This document shows positions 1 to 10,400 of a DNA stretch of 64,000 nt, in pieces; within the stretch, counting starts at the first letter, position 1; each line of letters begins with the position of its first letter. Position numbers and translations under genes: made by a program. Under the pieces are notes generated by a model. That model had not been told where the DNA came from. It was given only the letters and a program-made list of their open reading frames with translations, and ran no database searches. Source of the DNA: Rallus limicola (Eukaryota; Chordata; Aves; Gruiformes; Rallidae); assembly GCA_022605955.1 (NCBI GenBank), contig JAKCOZ010000009.1, forward strand, positions 2,852,001 through 2,916,000. Direction: 5' to 3'.

Positions 1-283
1 TCCTACAACTACCTGGAATTAATTTGTAAACCAAGAACAGTAACGAGCTGCCTTTCACCCCTCACAGAGAGCTGGGGACTGGGAGTGTTGCTGTGCGTGG
101 AGGGGAGCGGGCTGGGGTGGGTGGGGACATGTTCATTCACTGGGCTGCCAGTTTTACAGGACAGGATATGAAACACATTGTGTCTTTGCTCAAAACTTTG
201 TAAAAACGCTTGCTATTAAAAATAAAATCAGCTCTTCCCTTCTTTTGCTGGGAGGTTGGCTGCTCTGTATGTGTGTGTGTGAC
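1..283. other. Upstream intergenic DNA
   Basis: Non-repetitive flank with no exon-like open frame or splice signals that I recognise. A short GT run sits near 268-282, right beside the tail of the first CR1 copy. In mammals the gene upstream of EDEM3 is NIBAN1, but nothing of it is visible here. Confidence 0.5.
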
Positions 284-795
284 AATTCACAAAATCACCA
301 GGTTGGAAAAGACCTTTAAGATCATCAAGTCCAACCATTCCCATCCTGTGCCAACCCATATCCCTGAGCACCTCATCTACCCGTCTGTTAAATACACCCA
401 GGGGTGGGGACTCAGCCCCCTCCCTGGGCAGCCTGTGCCAGTGCCTGACAACCCTTTTGGGGAAGAACTTTTCCCTCCCATCTGCTCTGACCCTGCCCTG
501 GCACAGCTTGAGCCCATTCCCCCTCATCCTGTCCCCTGGCTGCACCCTCCTGTCAGGTCAGTGTAGGTGGGGATCAGGTCTCCCCTCAGCCTCCTCTTCT
601 CCAGGCTGAACACCCCCAGCTCCCTCAGCCGCTCCTGGGAAGGTTTGCTCTCCAGCCCCTTCCCCAGCCTGGTTGCCCTTCTCTGGACTCGCTCCAGGAC
701 CTCCATGTCCTTCTTGTAGTGAGGGGCCCAGAACTGGACCCAGCACTCGAGGTGCAGCCTCCCCAGTGCCCAGTCCAGGGGCACAGTCACCTCAT
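284..795 (-). mobile_element. CR1 LINE, 5'-truncated (3' end at left)
   Basis: On the minus strand this reads as the 3' end of a CR1 LINE: a reverse-transcriptase C-terminal remnant followed by the 3'UTR, with the tail at the left edge (TCACAAAATCACCAGG on the plus strand). The block near 560-720 is nearly identical to copies at 6.7, 22.3, 44.8, 51.7 and 55.5 kb, so the insertion is young. It ends about 35 bp before the EDEM3 CpG island and may mark the upstream edge of the promoter. It encodes nothing intact. Confidence 0.92.
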
Positions 796-968
796 TTCGA
801 GGGGTTTTGCCTGAAAAAACCGCAGCTCTCGCGGCTGCTGGGGAAGCGAAAGGAAACAGGCGCTCGCCTCGCGCTCTCCCCGGCCGAGGGCTGCCCCGAG
901 GGCCGCCTTGAGGGCCCCCCCTTTTCTCAGGGAGCGCGAAGTGCCGCCCGCAACGCGCGCGCAACGGT

Positions 969-987
969 GCATGCCGGGAGCCGTAGT
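969..987 (-). promoter_or_regulatory. ZNF143 (Staf/SBS)-type site
   Basis: The minus strand reads ACTACGGCTCCCGGCATGC. This matches the long ACTACAnnTCCCAGCATGC consensus of ZNF143 with only CpG-type changes. Such sites are common in CpG-island promoters. The match is seen directly; occupancy is inferred. Confidence 0.7.
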
Positions 988-997
988 CCGGCAGCGC

Positions 998-1009
998 CGC
1001 GCATGCGCG
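998..1009. promoter_or_regulatory. NRF1 palindromic site
   Basis: CGCGCATGCGCG is a near-perfect NRF1 palindrome (consensus YGCGCAYGCGCR). It lies 10 bp downstream of the ZNF143-type site. Confidence 0.7.
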
Positions 1010-1043
1010 CCACCCTCCCCTTCCCCCTCCCGCCCCTCCTTTT

Positions 1044-1053
1044 GTCCACGTCG
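1044..1053 (-). promoter_or_regulatory. UPRE-like ACGT core (possible XBP1/ATF6 site)
   Basis: The minus strand reads CGACGTGGAC, which matches the TGACGTGG core of the unfolded protein response element except at the first base. EDEM genes are known targets of the IRE1-XBP1 branch, so the site is plausible, but a core this short can occur by chance in GC-rich DNA. Confidence 0.4.
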
Positions 1054-1079
1054 CCCTCCCGCCTGGCGTGCTACCGTTG

Positions 1080-1087
1080 TGACGTAT
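1080..1087 (+). promoter_or_regulatory. CRE/UPRE-like TGACGTAT
   Basis: TGACGTAT is a CREB/ATF half-site-type element about 30 bp from the UPRE-like core on the other strand. It could bind CREB/ATF1, ATF6 or XBP1s. Binding is inferred. Confidence 0.4.
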
Positions 1088-1129
1088 CTCGCGTGCCCTC
1101 CCTCCTCGCGGCGGTTCTGCCCAGCTCCT

Positions 1130-1134
1130 ATTGG
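1130..1134 (-). promoter_or_regulatory. Inverted CCAAT box (NF-Y)
   Basis: CTATTGGCT on the plus strand contains an inverted CCAAT core, the usual NF-Y arrangement in CpG-island promoters of ER-stress genes. No CCACG lies at the spacing required for a classical ERSE. Confidence 0.55.
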
Positions 1135-1161
1135 CTCGGCTCGGCGGCGCGTGAGGGGGGA

Positions 1162-1172
1162 ACCCGGAAGTG
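1162..1172 (+). promoter_or_regulatory. ETS/GABPA site
   Basis: ACCCGGAAGTG matches the ETS-family consensus ACCGGAAGT with one inserted C. ETS sites of this type commonly sit at or just upstream of CpG-island transcription starts, which helps place the EDEM3 start shortly downstream. Confidence 0.55.
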
Positions 1173-1280
1173 GCGGAGTGAGGCGGTTTCCTTGGCTACG
1201 CCACAGGAAAGCCGAGTGTCGGTCCCTTCCGCCTGCGCGTCGGTGCTGTGAGCCGCGGCCGCCGGGCCGGGAGGGGCAGG

Positions 1281-1301
1281 ATGGGTCGGAGCCGGGCCTA
1301 G
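1281..1301 (+). CDS. uORF MGRSRA in EDEM3 5'UTR
   Basis: An ATG in strong Kozak context (A at -3, G at +4) opens a six-codon frame, MGRSRA, ending in TAG 25 nt before the EDEM3 ATG. The EDEM3 ATG has G at -3 and A at +4, a weaker context. If transcription starts upstream of 1281, ribosomes would need to reinitiate or leaky-scan to reach EDEM3. Whether the uORF is in the mRNA depends on the unmapped start site. Confidence 0.5.
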   Translation: MGRSRA

Positions 1302-1326
1302 CGGCAGCGGGCAGGCGGCCGCGGCC

Positions 1327-1496
1327 ATGAGCGGAGCTGCGGGCTGCCAGGGCGGCGGCGGCGGTGACGGTGGTCGAGGGCCCCGCTGGAGGAGGCTGTG
1401 GAAGCTCCTGGCCCTTGGCCTGCTGTCCGCCTCCTCCGTGCTGGCGGCCGCCCCGGGCGCCGGGGCCATGAGCAAGGAGGAGAAGCGCCGGTTGGG
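1327..1496 (+). CDS. EDEM3: EDEM3 coding exon 1
   Basis: Codes residues 1-56 and two bases of 57. A glycine-rich start ([10 protein letters not shown]) and basic RWRRLWK precede a hydrophobic run, together forming the signal peptide. The conserved [10 protein letters not shown] opens the mature part. I chose the first ATG because the next in-frame Met (residue 48) would lose the signal. The donor is GTGAGC at 1497. Confidence 0.93.
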
Positions 1497-4400
1497 GTGA
1501 GCGCCGCCGGGCCGGGACGGAAGGGGACGGCGAGGGAGGGTGGGGGGTGGCTTTGCTCTGCACCGGTGTCCCGTCGGGGTTCCGGGGCTGGGGGAGGTGC
1601 CCTCCGGAAACGTGTCCTGTCCCTCGTCCTGCAGCCCACTGCCGCGCCCGCTGGAGGGTCCGGGGGGCGGGGAGGGGGTGCTGTAGGGCAAGGGAGGGAC
1701 GGCCCTGAAGGTTGCAGCCAGCGGTTGTGTGTGGTTATGGGTAAAAGTGATCAAAGGTAAATCTGTAGCCAGTCGGTCTAATTACAGCTGTTCCTCTGGA
1801 GCGTGTGCGTGTTTGGGAGTCATAAAAAGGGTAAATATTTATATGGGCCCTTGTCTAGTTCCTGTCTATAAGGTGAGCTACACTGGTCCCCTGGGCAGGT
1901 ATGTGTATGAAGCTGATTCTCCTTTAGTATGGCTTTTAGTCGAAGGGTGAAGATGATGGTATAGGTGGCAGTGTGTTGCACCGTGTGGATAGAGAAATCA
2001 AGCACATCTTGCCCTATTGCTGGGGGAGTTTCATCATCATCATCATCACCATTATCCTCATCCCATCCCCTGGCCAGTTGGACAGAATAATGATGGACAA
2101 ACTCTGCTGGAGAAACACACTCTGGGTACTCTCATGGTTACTGATCATTAGATAGGAGTTGATATTTAACTCTGGTGATGTTTACAGTTACTGAGGCTTT
2201 CCACCTTGGGTTCTCAGGGTGCTTTGCATGTAGAATGTTTTGTGGGATTTCTTCCTGTGACTGCAGAAGGTGTTTAAACTTCATACACTGCTTGCTTTTA
2301 AAATTTTTGCATTCAGAAGTTGCACTCACTGCATCATCTGATGCCCCAGGTTTGTGCAAGTAAGGGGTGTATTGGGGGGCACCACATCTTGCCCTTTCTG
2401 AGTAACAGCAGGGAATCTGTGTGTGTCTTCAATGACAAGAGCGTATCGGTCACAGAAATTCTTTAAGCAGTTGCCCTGCAACTCTTCAGTTGCATGTAGA
2501 GAAATAAAAGTTTTAAGAGGCTTCCTGTATGCTCCATCCCTGAAGAGTGTTGTAGCCTTAGTTCATCTGGACATGGTGCTTGTGTGCCAAACCCCCAGCG
2601 TTTTGTCTGCTGCAGCACATCCCAAGACTCCAAATGGGATGTTGCCTGTGAAATACCTGGAAAAAGCATCATGCTCTGCTCTTTTGATGAGTTAAAACCA
2701 CTTCAATTTCCAAGTCATTGAACTTAAGCAGATCTTTAGAATATAATTGTGTTCTCATCTCGTTCGTGTTCAGTCTTATCAGGAGACATTGTGAGTTATG
2801 TTGATGGTAGCTCAGAAAACTTTTGCCTTGCAGGGCTCCTCAGCAAAGCAGTTAGGAATGTTTGGAAGCTGCTGGTGGTTTATATAGCAGTGTTTTGCAC
2901 CTTGACTGCTTTTCACATGTGTAAAGTAAAGGTTTCTTCAGTATTTGCCAAGGCTTCTAATGCAAGGAAGAAGTCTACCTCATAACTTAGGGTGCTTTTC
3001 TGAATCATGGTCAGGAATTTATGCTGTGTCAGCTTTAGTATTGGTGATTGCAAGCAGAACATAATTCCATTTTCTGAGGGTTTTTTTTTTTTTGCTGAGC
3101 AGGGAATGTGTTCCATCTCTAGCTTTAATGTGTTGGTGACATCTACAGCTATTTAAGGGGAAGCACAGGAGAGAGAGAGAGATCCCCAAATACTTGCTTT
3201 CACATTAGGTGAAGAAATAAGACTTTCTGCAGTGAACAAAAGTAGCTGAATTAGGAAAAAAATATTATCCTGCATTGTACTTATCTTTGTAGTAACTGTA
3301 TCTGGTCTGTAACTCGTGCTCCAAAGTTAATGTGTGATACATCTTGCTAAGATAGTGCTGAAGGCCCTTGTGAGGCAGGCCTCTAATGCTCTTTCTTTTC
3401 TTTTTTAGAAACCAAGTGCTAGAAATGTTTGATCACGCATACAGCAACTATATGGTAAGTAAAATACCTGCTTGTTGAATATTTTGGGTGTTAGTATTGC
3501 TGACCTGAGAGAGAAAGCAACCTATGGTACATGGCATTCTAGAGAAACAGCAGGAAGTGGGGGCAAAACCAAAGCTAAAATAAATAGCCCCTGTATAGCC
3601 TTTAAAAAGCAGTGAACAAATGTTACTTTCAGGAAGATCAGTGTCACAAGGGCTGTGATGGTTTTCAGAACAGTAGCTGGAAATCAGTAGCAGTAACTCT
3701 GTTCAGTCTGTGCCTGGTCTTTCTCTAACCAGAGAAATCTTGCATCATTTTCCATCTCTAGTAAACTCTTTGGTTTGATATTCCAAACTCCTAAAAATAT
3801 TAGGAAAACGAAGCTCAGGAAGAGCAGTCTGTAGGCATCAGATCCTGGAGAATCCAGATTGACCTTAATTATTTTGTAGGTAAAAAACTTATTGTACAAT
3901 ATCCTTTCCTGTAGTAAGGGTTGTCAGGTGCAGCTTGGTAGCCCTTTGCCAAGCAGACGCTGTGGAACAAAAAGGGGGTCTGGTGTCACTGTAGCCTCTT
4001 CTGAGTTGGTGGCTGTCTCAGGGCAGTGAGCCACGCTCCCTAGGGTTCCTCTTGCTAGGGCTTGTGACTTTCCATGCAGCTTTCTTCACGTTCTGGGTGT
4101 GGGAGCCACTCTGCACTCAAATCAACCTCAAAATGCGTTGGCTTAGTTTAGAGACGGTGAAGAACTACTTAGAGTACTCTGACTTTCCTTGAGCAATGAC
4201 TACTTTCAAGTATGCTGTATTTCAAGTTCTCTCTGAGGAGAACCTAAGTGTGGATGGGATAAGAGATGTGTTAGCAGTCTTGTTGCCCGTTCTCTGTGGC
4301 TGTTGCAGAATCCCCTCTCTCTTCAGTTGCACCAGTTCCTGCCGGACCAACCGCCGTCTCTGGACAGTAGTGTCTTGCTTCATGTCCCAGTTTCTGGATT

Positions 4401-7400
4401 ATGGTTTAACACTTTAAGAAAAGCTTGTGATTGACAGGTTTATGTGGGACAGGAGAGTTACAGAAGTACGGGATGGAAAGGCTCAAAGAGGGTGTGGTTT
4501 TCCTTCTTAACATCACCTCTTGCTTTTCACACCATAGCAGCTTAACAAACATAGGGCTTTTTGGGGGATAATGGGACCTGGCTCCATGAAAAACACTTTC
4601 CTCAGGTTTCTCATGGCATTCTGAAGTAAAATCTGTTATGTACTGGCCAAAATTGGCTAAAATGTTATCATAGAATGGCATGGGTTGGGAGGGACCCCAA
4701 GGATCACAGAGCTCCAACCCCCTGCCACAGGCAGGGACACCAACCTCCAGGTCTGGAGCTACACAAGGTTGCCCAGGGCCCCAGCCAACCTGGCCCTCAA
4801 CACCCCCAGGGATGGGGCACCCACCCCCTCTCTGGGCAGCCCCTTCCAGCCCCTCACCACTCTCTCTGGAAAGAACTTCCCCCTAAGATCTCCTCTAACC
4901 CTTCCCTCCTTCAGCTTCACTCCATCCCCCTTGTCCTGCCAGTCTCTGCCCTTGAACAAGCTGATTCCCCTCCTGTTCCTCTGCTCCCTTCAGGAACTGG
5001 AAGGCTGCAATGAGGTCCCCCCACAGCCTTCTCTTCTCCAGGCTGGACAAGCCCCTTCCAGCCCCTCACCACTCTCTCTGGAAAGAACTTCCCCCTAAGA
5101 TCTCATCTCACCCTTCCCTCCTCCAGCTTCACTCCATCCCCCTTGTCCTGCCATTGTCTACCCTTTTAAAAAGTTGATTCCCATCCTGTTTGTATGCTCC
5201 CTTCTATGTGCTGTTAGGATCTATGCTCCTACTGCTCCTCCTGTGATAAACTGGTTAACTGATAGGTGTCTTGCTATGTCTGAAGCAAGAAAATTCTAGA
5301 TGAAAGAGAAGAATGATTTCAGCTATCCTGGAAACTTTGAAGCCAGAAGGATATTTACTTGCCACGTATGTCTGAACACTAAACAAACAGAGAAATATGA
5401 CTTGTTTGTTGAAGAAAAGATTAGGCTATCAGGCTTGATTCTGACAGCAAGAGAATTAAGTAGTTTTGCAGCCACTCTTGAAACTGCCAGCTGAAAGGGT
5501 TTGATTTTCTGTTTCTATTAGTGTGCTTGCTAGACCTGTGTAGCTAGAAGACTGAAAATTCAGTTTTGCATGTGAGGGAGTGGGAAACTCCCTTGCCTTT
5601 TTTGGGTTTTTTTCAGTTGTTAATAAGAGCTTGGAGTAAAAAGCTGGAGAGAGATATGTTTTTTTCCACTCCTTTGACAATATTTGTCATAATCAGGAGG
5701 TTTTTTTCTTTACTGTCAGAAGGAATATGTGAAAATGTCAATCACAGGAAGCCAGTAGGTACTCCTGGTTTACAACACTAGTAGCACCATGTCTCTTTTT
5801 TTCTTTATTCAAGTACTCTGCTGCCCTGAATTTACAGTTCTGACCTTAGGAAGTGTCATCAGCTGTTTGGGCAGAATTTTTGTAGTTTGTAGTATTCTGG
5901 AGAGTTTGGTGAGCTCTGTTTGTATCCTATTTTCCAGAAGCACGTTTACTGTAACATTTGTGCCATGTTCTGTATCTCATGGCTCTTGCTACCTCTCTCT
6001 GAGGTTACTTGAAAGGGGACAAGTTGGGAAATCACTTGACCCAATAAATAGCCTTTCCTACTCTAGAGAGACAATAAATGAACTTTTCTTTCTTCAGAAT
6101 CCTTCTAGTTCCTTATGACTTTGTAAGACTTTAAGTCTATTTTTCTCCAGAATATTTGTCACCTTTCTTTTCCTCTGTAATTTAAGCCAGAGATCTGAGC
6201 TTTGACGCTGCTTTTGTTGTGTGCTACTTTAATCTGTTTTGCTGAACACTTTGCACAGAGATTCAGGAACATCTGAGCTGTATTAAAATGATCTAGATTC
6301 TGGCTTTTATACTTGAACTTGAGAACAACAAAGAGTCGTGCAAAGACCAAAATACTTGGGAATGTGGTAGACAGGGAAACAAACCATCAGTTTCAAAAGA
6401 AGTTGCTGTAAAAGCTGTTTATTTATAGAAGAATGTTCCTTTTCCTCTCTATTTCGTATTTGAATATAGATTAATCTTTGTGCTGTGTATTTGGAAAGGC
6501 TTTCAATGTGTTTACTTACAGTTTCAGTGCAGTAATTGAACTTTTTTTTTTATCCTGCTCCATGTTAGTTTTCCATGAGAAGTAAAATTGGAGAGATGTT
6601 TAAGATTCATCCTTCTTTATGACAGTCATCACTCTGAAAAGTTTTCAGCAAAGCTTTCCTATTCTTTGTCCTTCTTATGGTGAGAAGCCCAGTTGTGGGC
6701 CCCTCACTACAAGAAGGACATGGAGGTCCTGGAGCGAGTCCAGAGAAGGGCAACCAGGCTGGGGAAGGGGCTGGAGAGCAAACCTTCCCAGGAGCGGCTG
6801 AGGGAGCTGGGGGTGTTCAGCCTGGAGAAGAGGAGGCTGAGGGGAGACCTGATCCCCACCTACACTGACCTGACAGGAGGGTGCAGAGAGGTGGGCGATG
6901 GTCTCTTCAGCCAGGGGACAGGTGACAGGATGAGGGGCAATGGGCTCAAGCTGTGCCAGGGCAGGGGCAGATCAGACATTAAGGAAAAGTTCTTCCCCAA
7001 AAGAGTTGTCAGGCACTGGCACAGGCTGCCCAGGGAGGGGGCTGAGTCCCCAGCCCTGGGTGTGTTTAACAGACGGGCAAATGAGGTGCTCAGGGATATG
7101 GGTTAGCACAGGACAGCAACGGTTGGACTCGATGATCTTAAAGGGCTTTTCCAGCCTTGTGATTCTGTGTGATTGCACAGAGATGAATTTCAAACTTGTC
7201 TCTCATTTGATACCCCATTTTGACAGTAGGTTAAACCTACAAAACTTGCATTGACTGAGAGGAATAGGAACAGGCATTTACCCAGTGTGCTGGGTACACT
7301 TTGTATAGTGATTTTTTAACCAATTTATTGTCTCACCTTCTAGGTGAGTTCTTGTGTCTGTCACTGACTGTGACACATTCGTTTGTAAATGTTTCCAAAG

Positions 7401-10400
7401 TGACTTTAACATCTAATTCCCACAAATCTCTGCATGAAATAGTAGCCACTTGATAACTCCTGAGTTAGCTTCAGGTCTTAAACTCGTTTTTGAGGTGATA
7501 ACTTCTGCAAAAGCAACATTATAGGTCATGTCATACCTGCCTTGTTGCAGGATGCACACAGTTAATTCTATGGGTTAGTTGGTGGGGGTTTTTTGGATGT
7601 GCCATTAGTAGTTCCAGGCTTTGGGAGGTGAGAGGGAAGGGAGTCCTGTTGCTCTGTTCACAGTGTAATGGTTTCCAGGCACCCAGCTGGAAAGCAGCTT
7701 TGCAGAAAAGGAACCTGGGGGTCCCAGTGGACACTGAGTTGACCACCAGCCAGCAATGTGCCCTTGTGGCAATGGCAGCTAATGGTGTCTGGGCTGCACT
7801 AGGCAAAATGTTGCCAGCATGTTGAGGGAGGTGATCCTTCTTCCCCTCTACTTGGCACTGGGGAGGCTGTGACCAGTTCTGGCCTCCTCAGTGTAAGAGA
7901 GACACAGGCATACTGGACAGAGCCCAGCGTTGGGCCACACAGATGACTGCAGCTGAGAGCTGGGGTAGTTCAGCCTGGAGAAGAGAAGGCTCAGGGGCAT
8001 CTTACCAGTCTGTATAGATACCTGAAGGGAGGCTGCAAAGAAGATGGAGCTGTGACAGGACCAGAGGGAGTGGGCACAAACTGAAAGATGGGAGGTTCCC
8101 TCTGAATGTCAGGAAACACTTCTTTACTGTGAGGGTGACAGAGCACTGACACAGCTTGCTCAGTGAAGTTGTGGAGTCTCCTTCCTCAGAGATACTCAGA
8201 AGTTGTCCGGACATGATACTGGGCAGCTGGGTGTAGGAGGCCCTGCTTGAGCAGAGGGCTCAGGCAAGGGGACCTCTGGAGTCCCACTGCAAGGTCCTAC
8301 CTTCCCCCCTCAAAGATTCTGTGTCTGTCATGCGGTTTTTCCTGAAGTCGACTGTAGTTGGGCTTCCTTTAAACGGGCTCTGAGGGTTTGCTGAAGTGGC
8401 TCTAACAGTTACAACTTACTCCCTTGTTCTGTGTCCCTGCAGGAACATGCCTATCCAGCAGATGAACTCATGCCTTTAACGTGTCGTGGACGAGTACGGG
8501 GTCAGGAGCCAAGTCGAGGGGATGTGGATGATGCCCTGGGAAAGTCAGTGTTTGAAATTACTGTTGTCTCGTGTAAACATCTAGGAATCTGAAGTACAAT
8601 TTGCAGCCCATAAAACTTGTTTATTCAGTTGACATGTCCCCCAAACTTAAATTTGTTGAAAAAGATTCTGTGGGCGTAGACAAATCCAGAATTTCTCTCA
8701 TCAGTTCTCCTCTGGAGGCTGGGGAGAAGCTGCTGGAAAGGCAGCTGTAAATTGTGAAGGCAGAGATACTTACTTACTTTTATTTAACTGATGCAAAATT
8801 GTACCTTTATCAGAAAAAGAGACTTGACCAGTGAAGGAGAGCCAAATATAGGTTTGGGTTTTTTCTTCCTTAAGAAAGCCTTCCCAACGTGAGCTGGTGT
8901 TTGTGGTATTAGTAAATTTGACTGCTAAATAGAGGTTATTAAGGTTAAACATCAGCTGCACAGAACAGTCAACTGTTAGCCATTATGCTGGCCTAAAGTG
9001 ATATCTAAAATGCCTTTTTTTTTTCTTCAGAAAGCTCTCTGAAAGCACAATTAGTCAAGTGATTATCATGTGTGTGGTACCCTGGGGCCTTTGCCAAAGT
9101 ATGAAACGTTATTTCAGACATGGAAATTCTTCATATTTTTCCTTTTGAGTTAATAATCCAAAGCACTGATCCTTTGGCTAACAGAATGCAAATTTAAGGA
9201 CTGTTTTTCTCCCTGTTAAATTGAACCATCAAAGACAAAGTTGAATTACTCTGGATGTGTTTGTAATTGACTTTTTTTTTTCCCCACAGGGAACGTGTGC
9301 TGCTTATGTTTATAGAGCAAAACCTTAATAACAAATAGCTGATGGGATTTTTATTGGTATTGCTGCTTAGCATCCCTAGGCAGAATAGTGTGAATCAAAG
9401 CTGAAGTCCTTGTCTTAAATCCTACTTGTAATTCACTCTGTGATATTGCACCTGACATTTTGGTTATATTTTGCTATGCACAAAAGTTCCTTAGCCTAGA
9501 AATTCCTATATAAACTTGCTGCTTGGAGGTATTGAAAGGTAAACGACTGCTGAGAAGGAGGTGTTGAGAAAATGTATTTTTAATCCTGGTCATGGGGGTT
9601 GGACTCGATCTCCTGAGGTCCCTTCCAACCCCTACAATTGGGTGATTCTTTTTAATCACCTTTTTCTACATAGTAGCATTTGAATAAAAACACCTTTCAG
9701 CCCCTTAAATGCATTGAATGGTCCAAGTATTTATTGTGTTTGTGTATACATGCTTTTTTCTATTCCTAATGATCATCTATAATATTATTTATCAGATATC
9801 TTATATAATCCTTCTTGTTGGTTGGCTCATCAGTCCTATTCTGTGCCAGCCTTTGCAATCAGAAAATGACAGGGTGAGACAGCTAGGTCAGTTCTGTTTC
9901 CCTGGAGGGCACAGCCTTCCCTATAGCTGTGCAATTCATCACACCCCCCTCCTTTTGTATGGGATAACTTGTGTATTCGTTATGCAGTTGTGCATAGCTC
10001 CTAGTTAATCTCCTTCCTTTGTACAACAGCACTCCTAGAAAGCCATTAGATCTTTATGTAGAGGCAGGAAAAAGACTTTGCAATGTTCTGCAGGGTTTCT
10101 CAGTGGGTTTGATTGGAAACTAGAAATAAAAATTTAATTTGCTTGGAAGTTTGAAAGCTTTGCAGTAAATAAAGGGATCTTCTTGTTTCTGTCAGCTTGC
10201 TAACAAAGGGAAGAAACTTAATAGGGTGTTTTGATATTAAACTTAATGTGCACAATTAATTTTTTTAGTAGCTCGTTGTCTGCAATAATTTAATTTCTGA
10301 TAGTATTGGTTACTATCAAAAGTTATTTTATTTCCACATGTACATATCTACAGTAAATTTGTTTCAAATTTTATTTTGTAGGTTTTCACTGACCTTAATT

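Larger units (their letters stand above)
830..1700 (+). promoter_or_regulatory. EDEM3: EDEM3 CpG-island promoter, exon 1 and intron 1 start
   Basis: Very GC- and CpG-rich DNA surrounding the first coding exon. No TATA box is evident, which fits a housekeeping CpG-island promoter with dispersed starts. The transcription start is not visible directly. Promoter motifs cluster at 969-1172 and the ATG is at 1327, so a start between about 1175 and 1275 is likely (inference). Long open frames on both strands here are a by-product of high GC content. Confidence 0.85.

Noticed and set aside
787..1760. Long open frames on both strands around the EDEM3 promoter
   Set aside because: They arise from high GC content, conflict with the EDEM3 exon 1 frame, and show no recognisable protein features.
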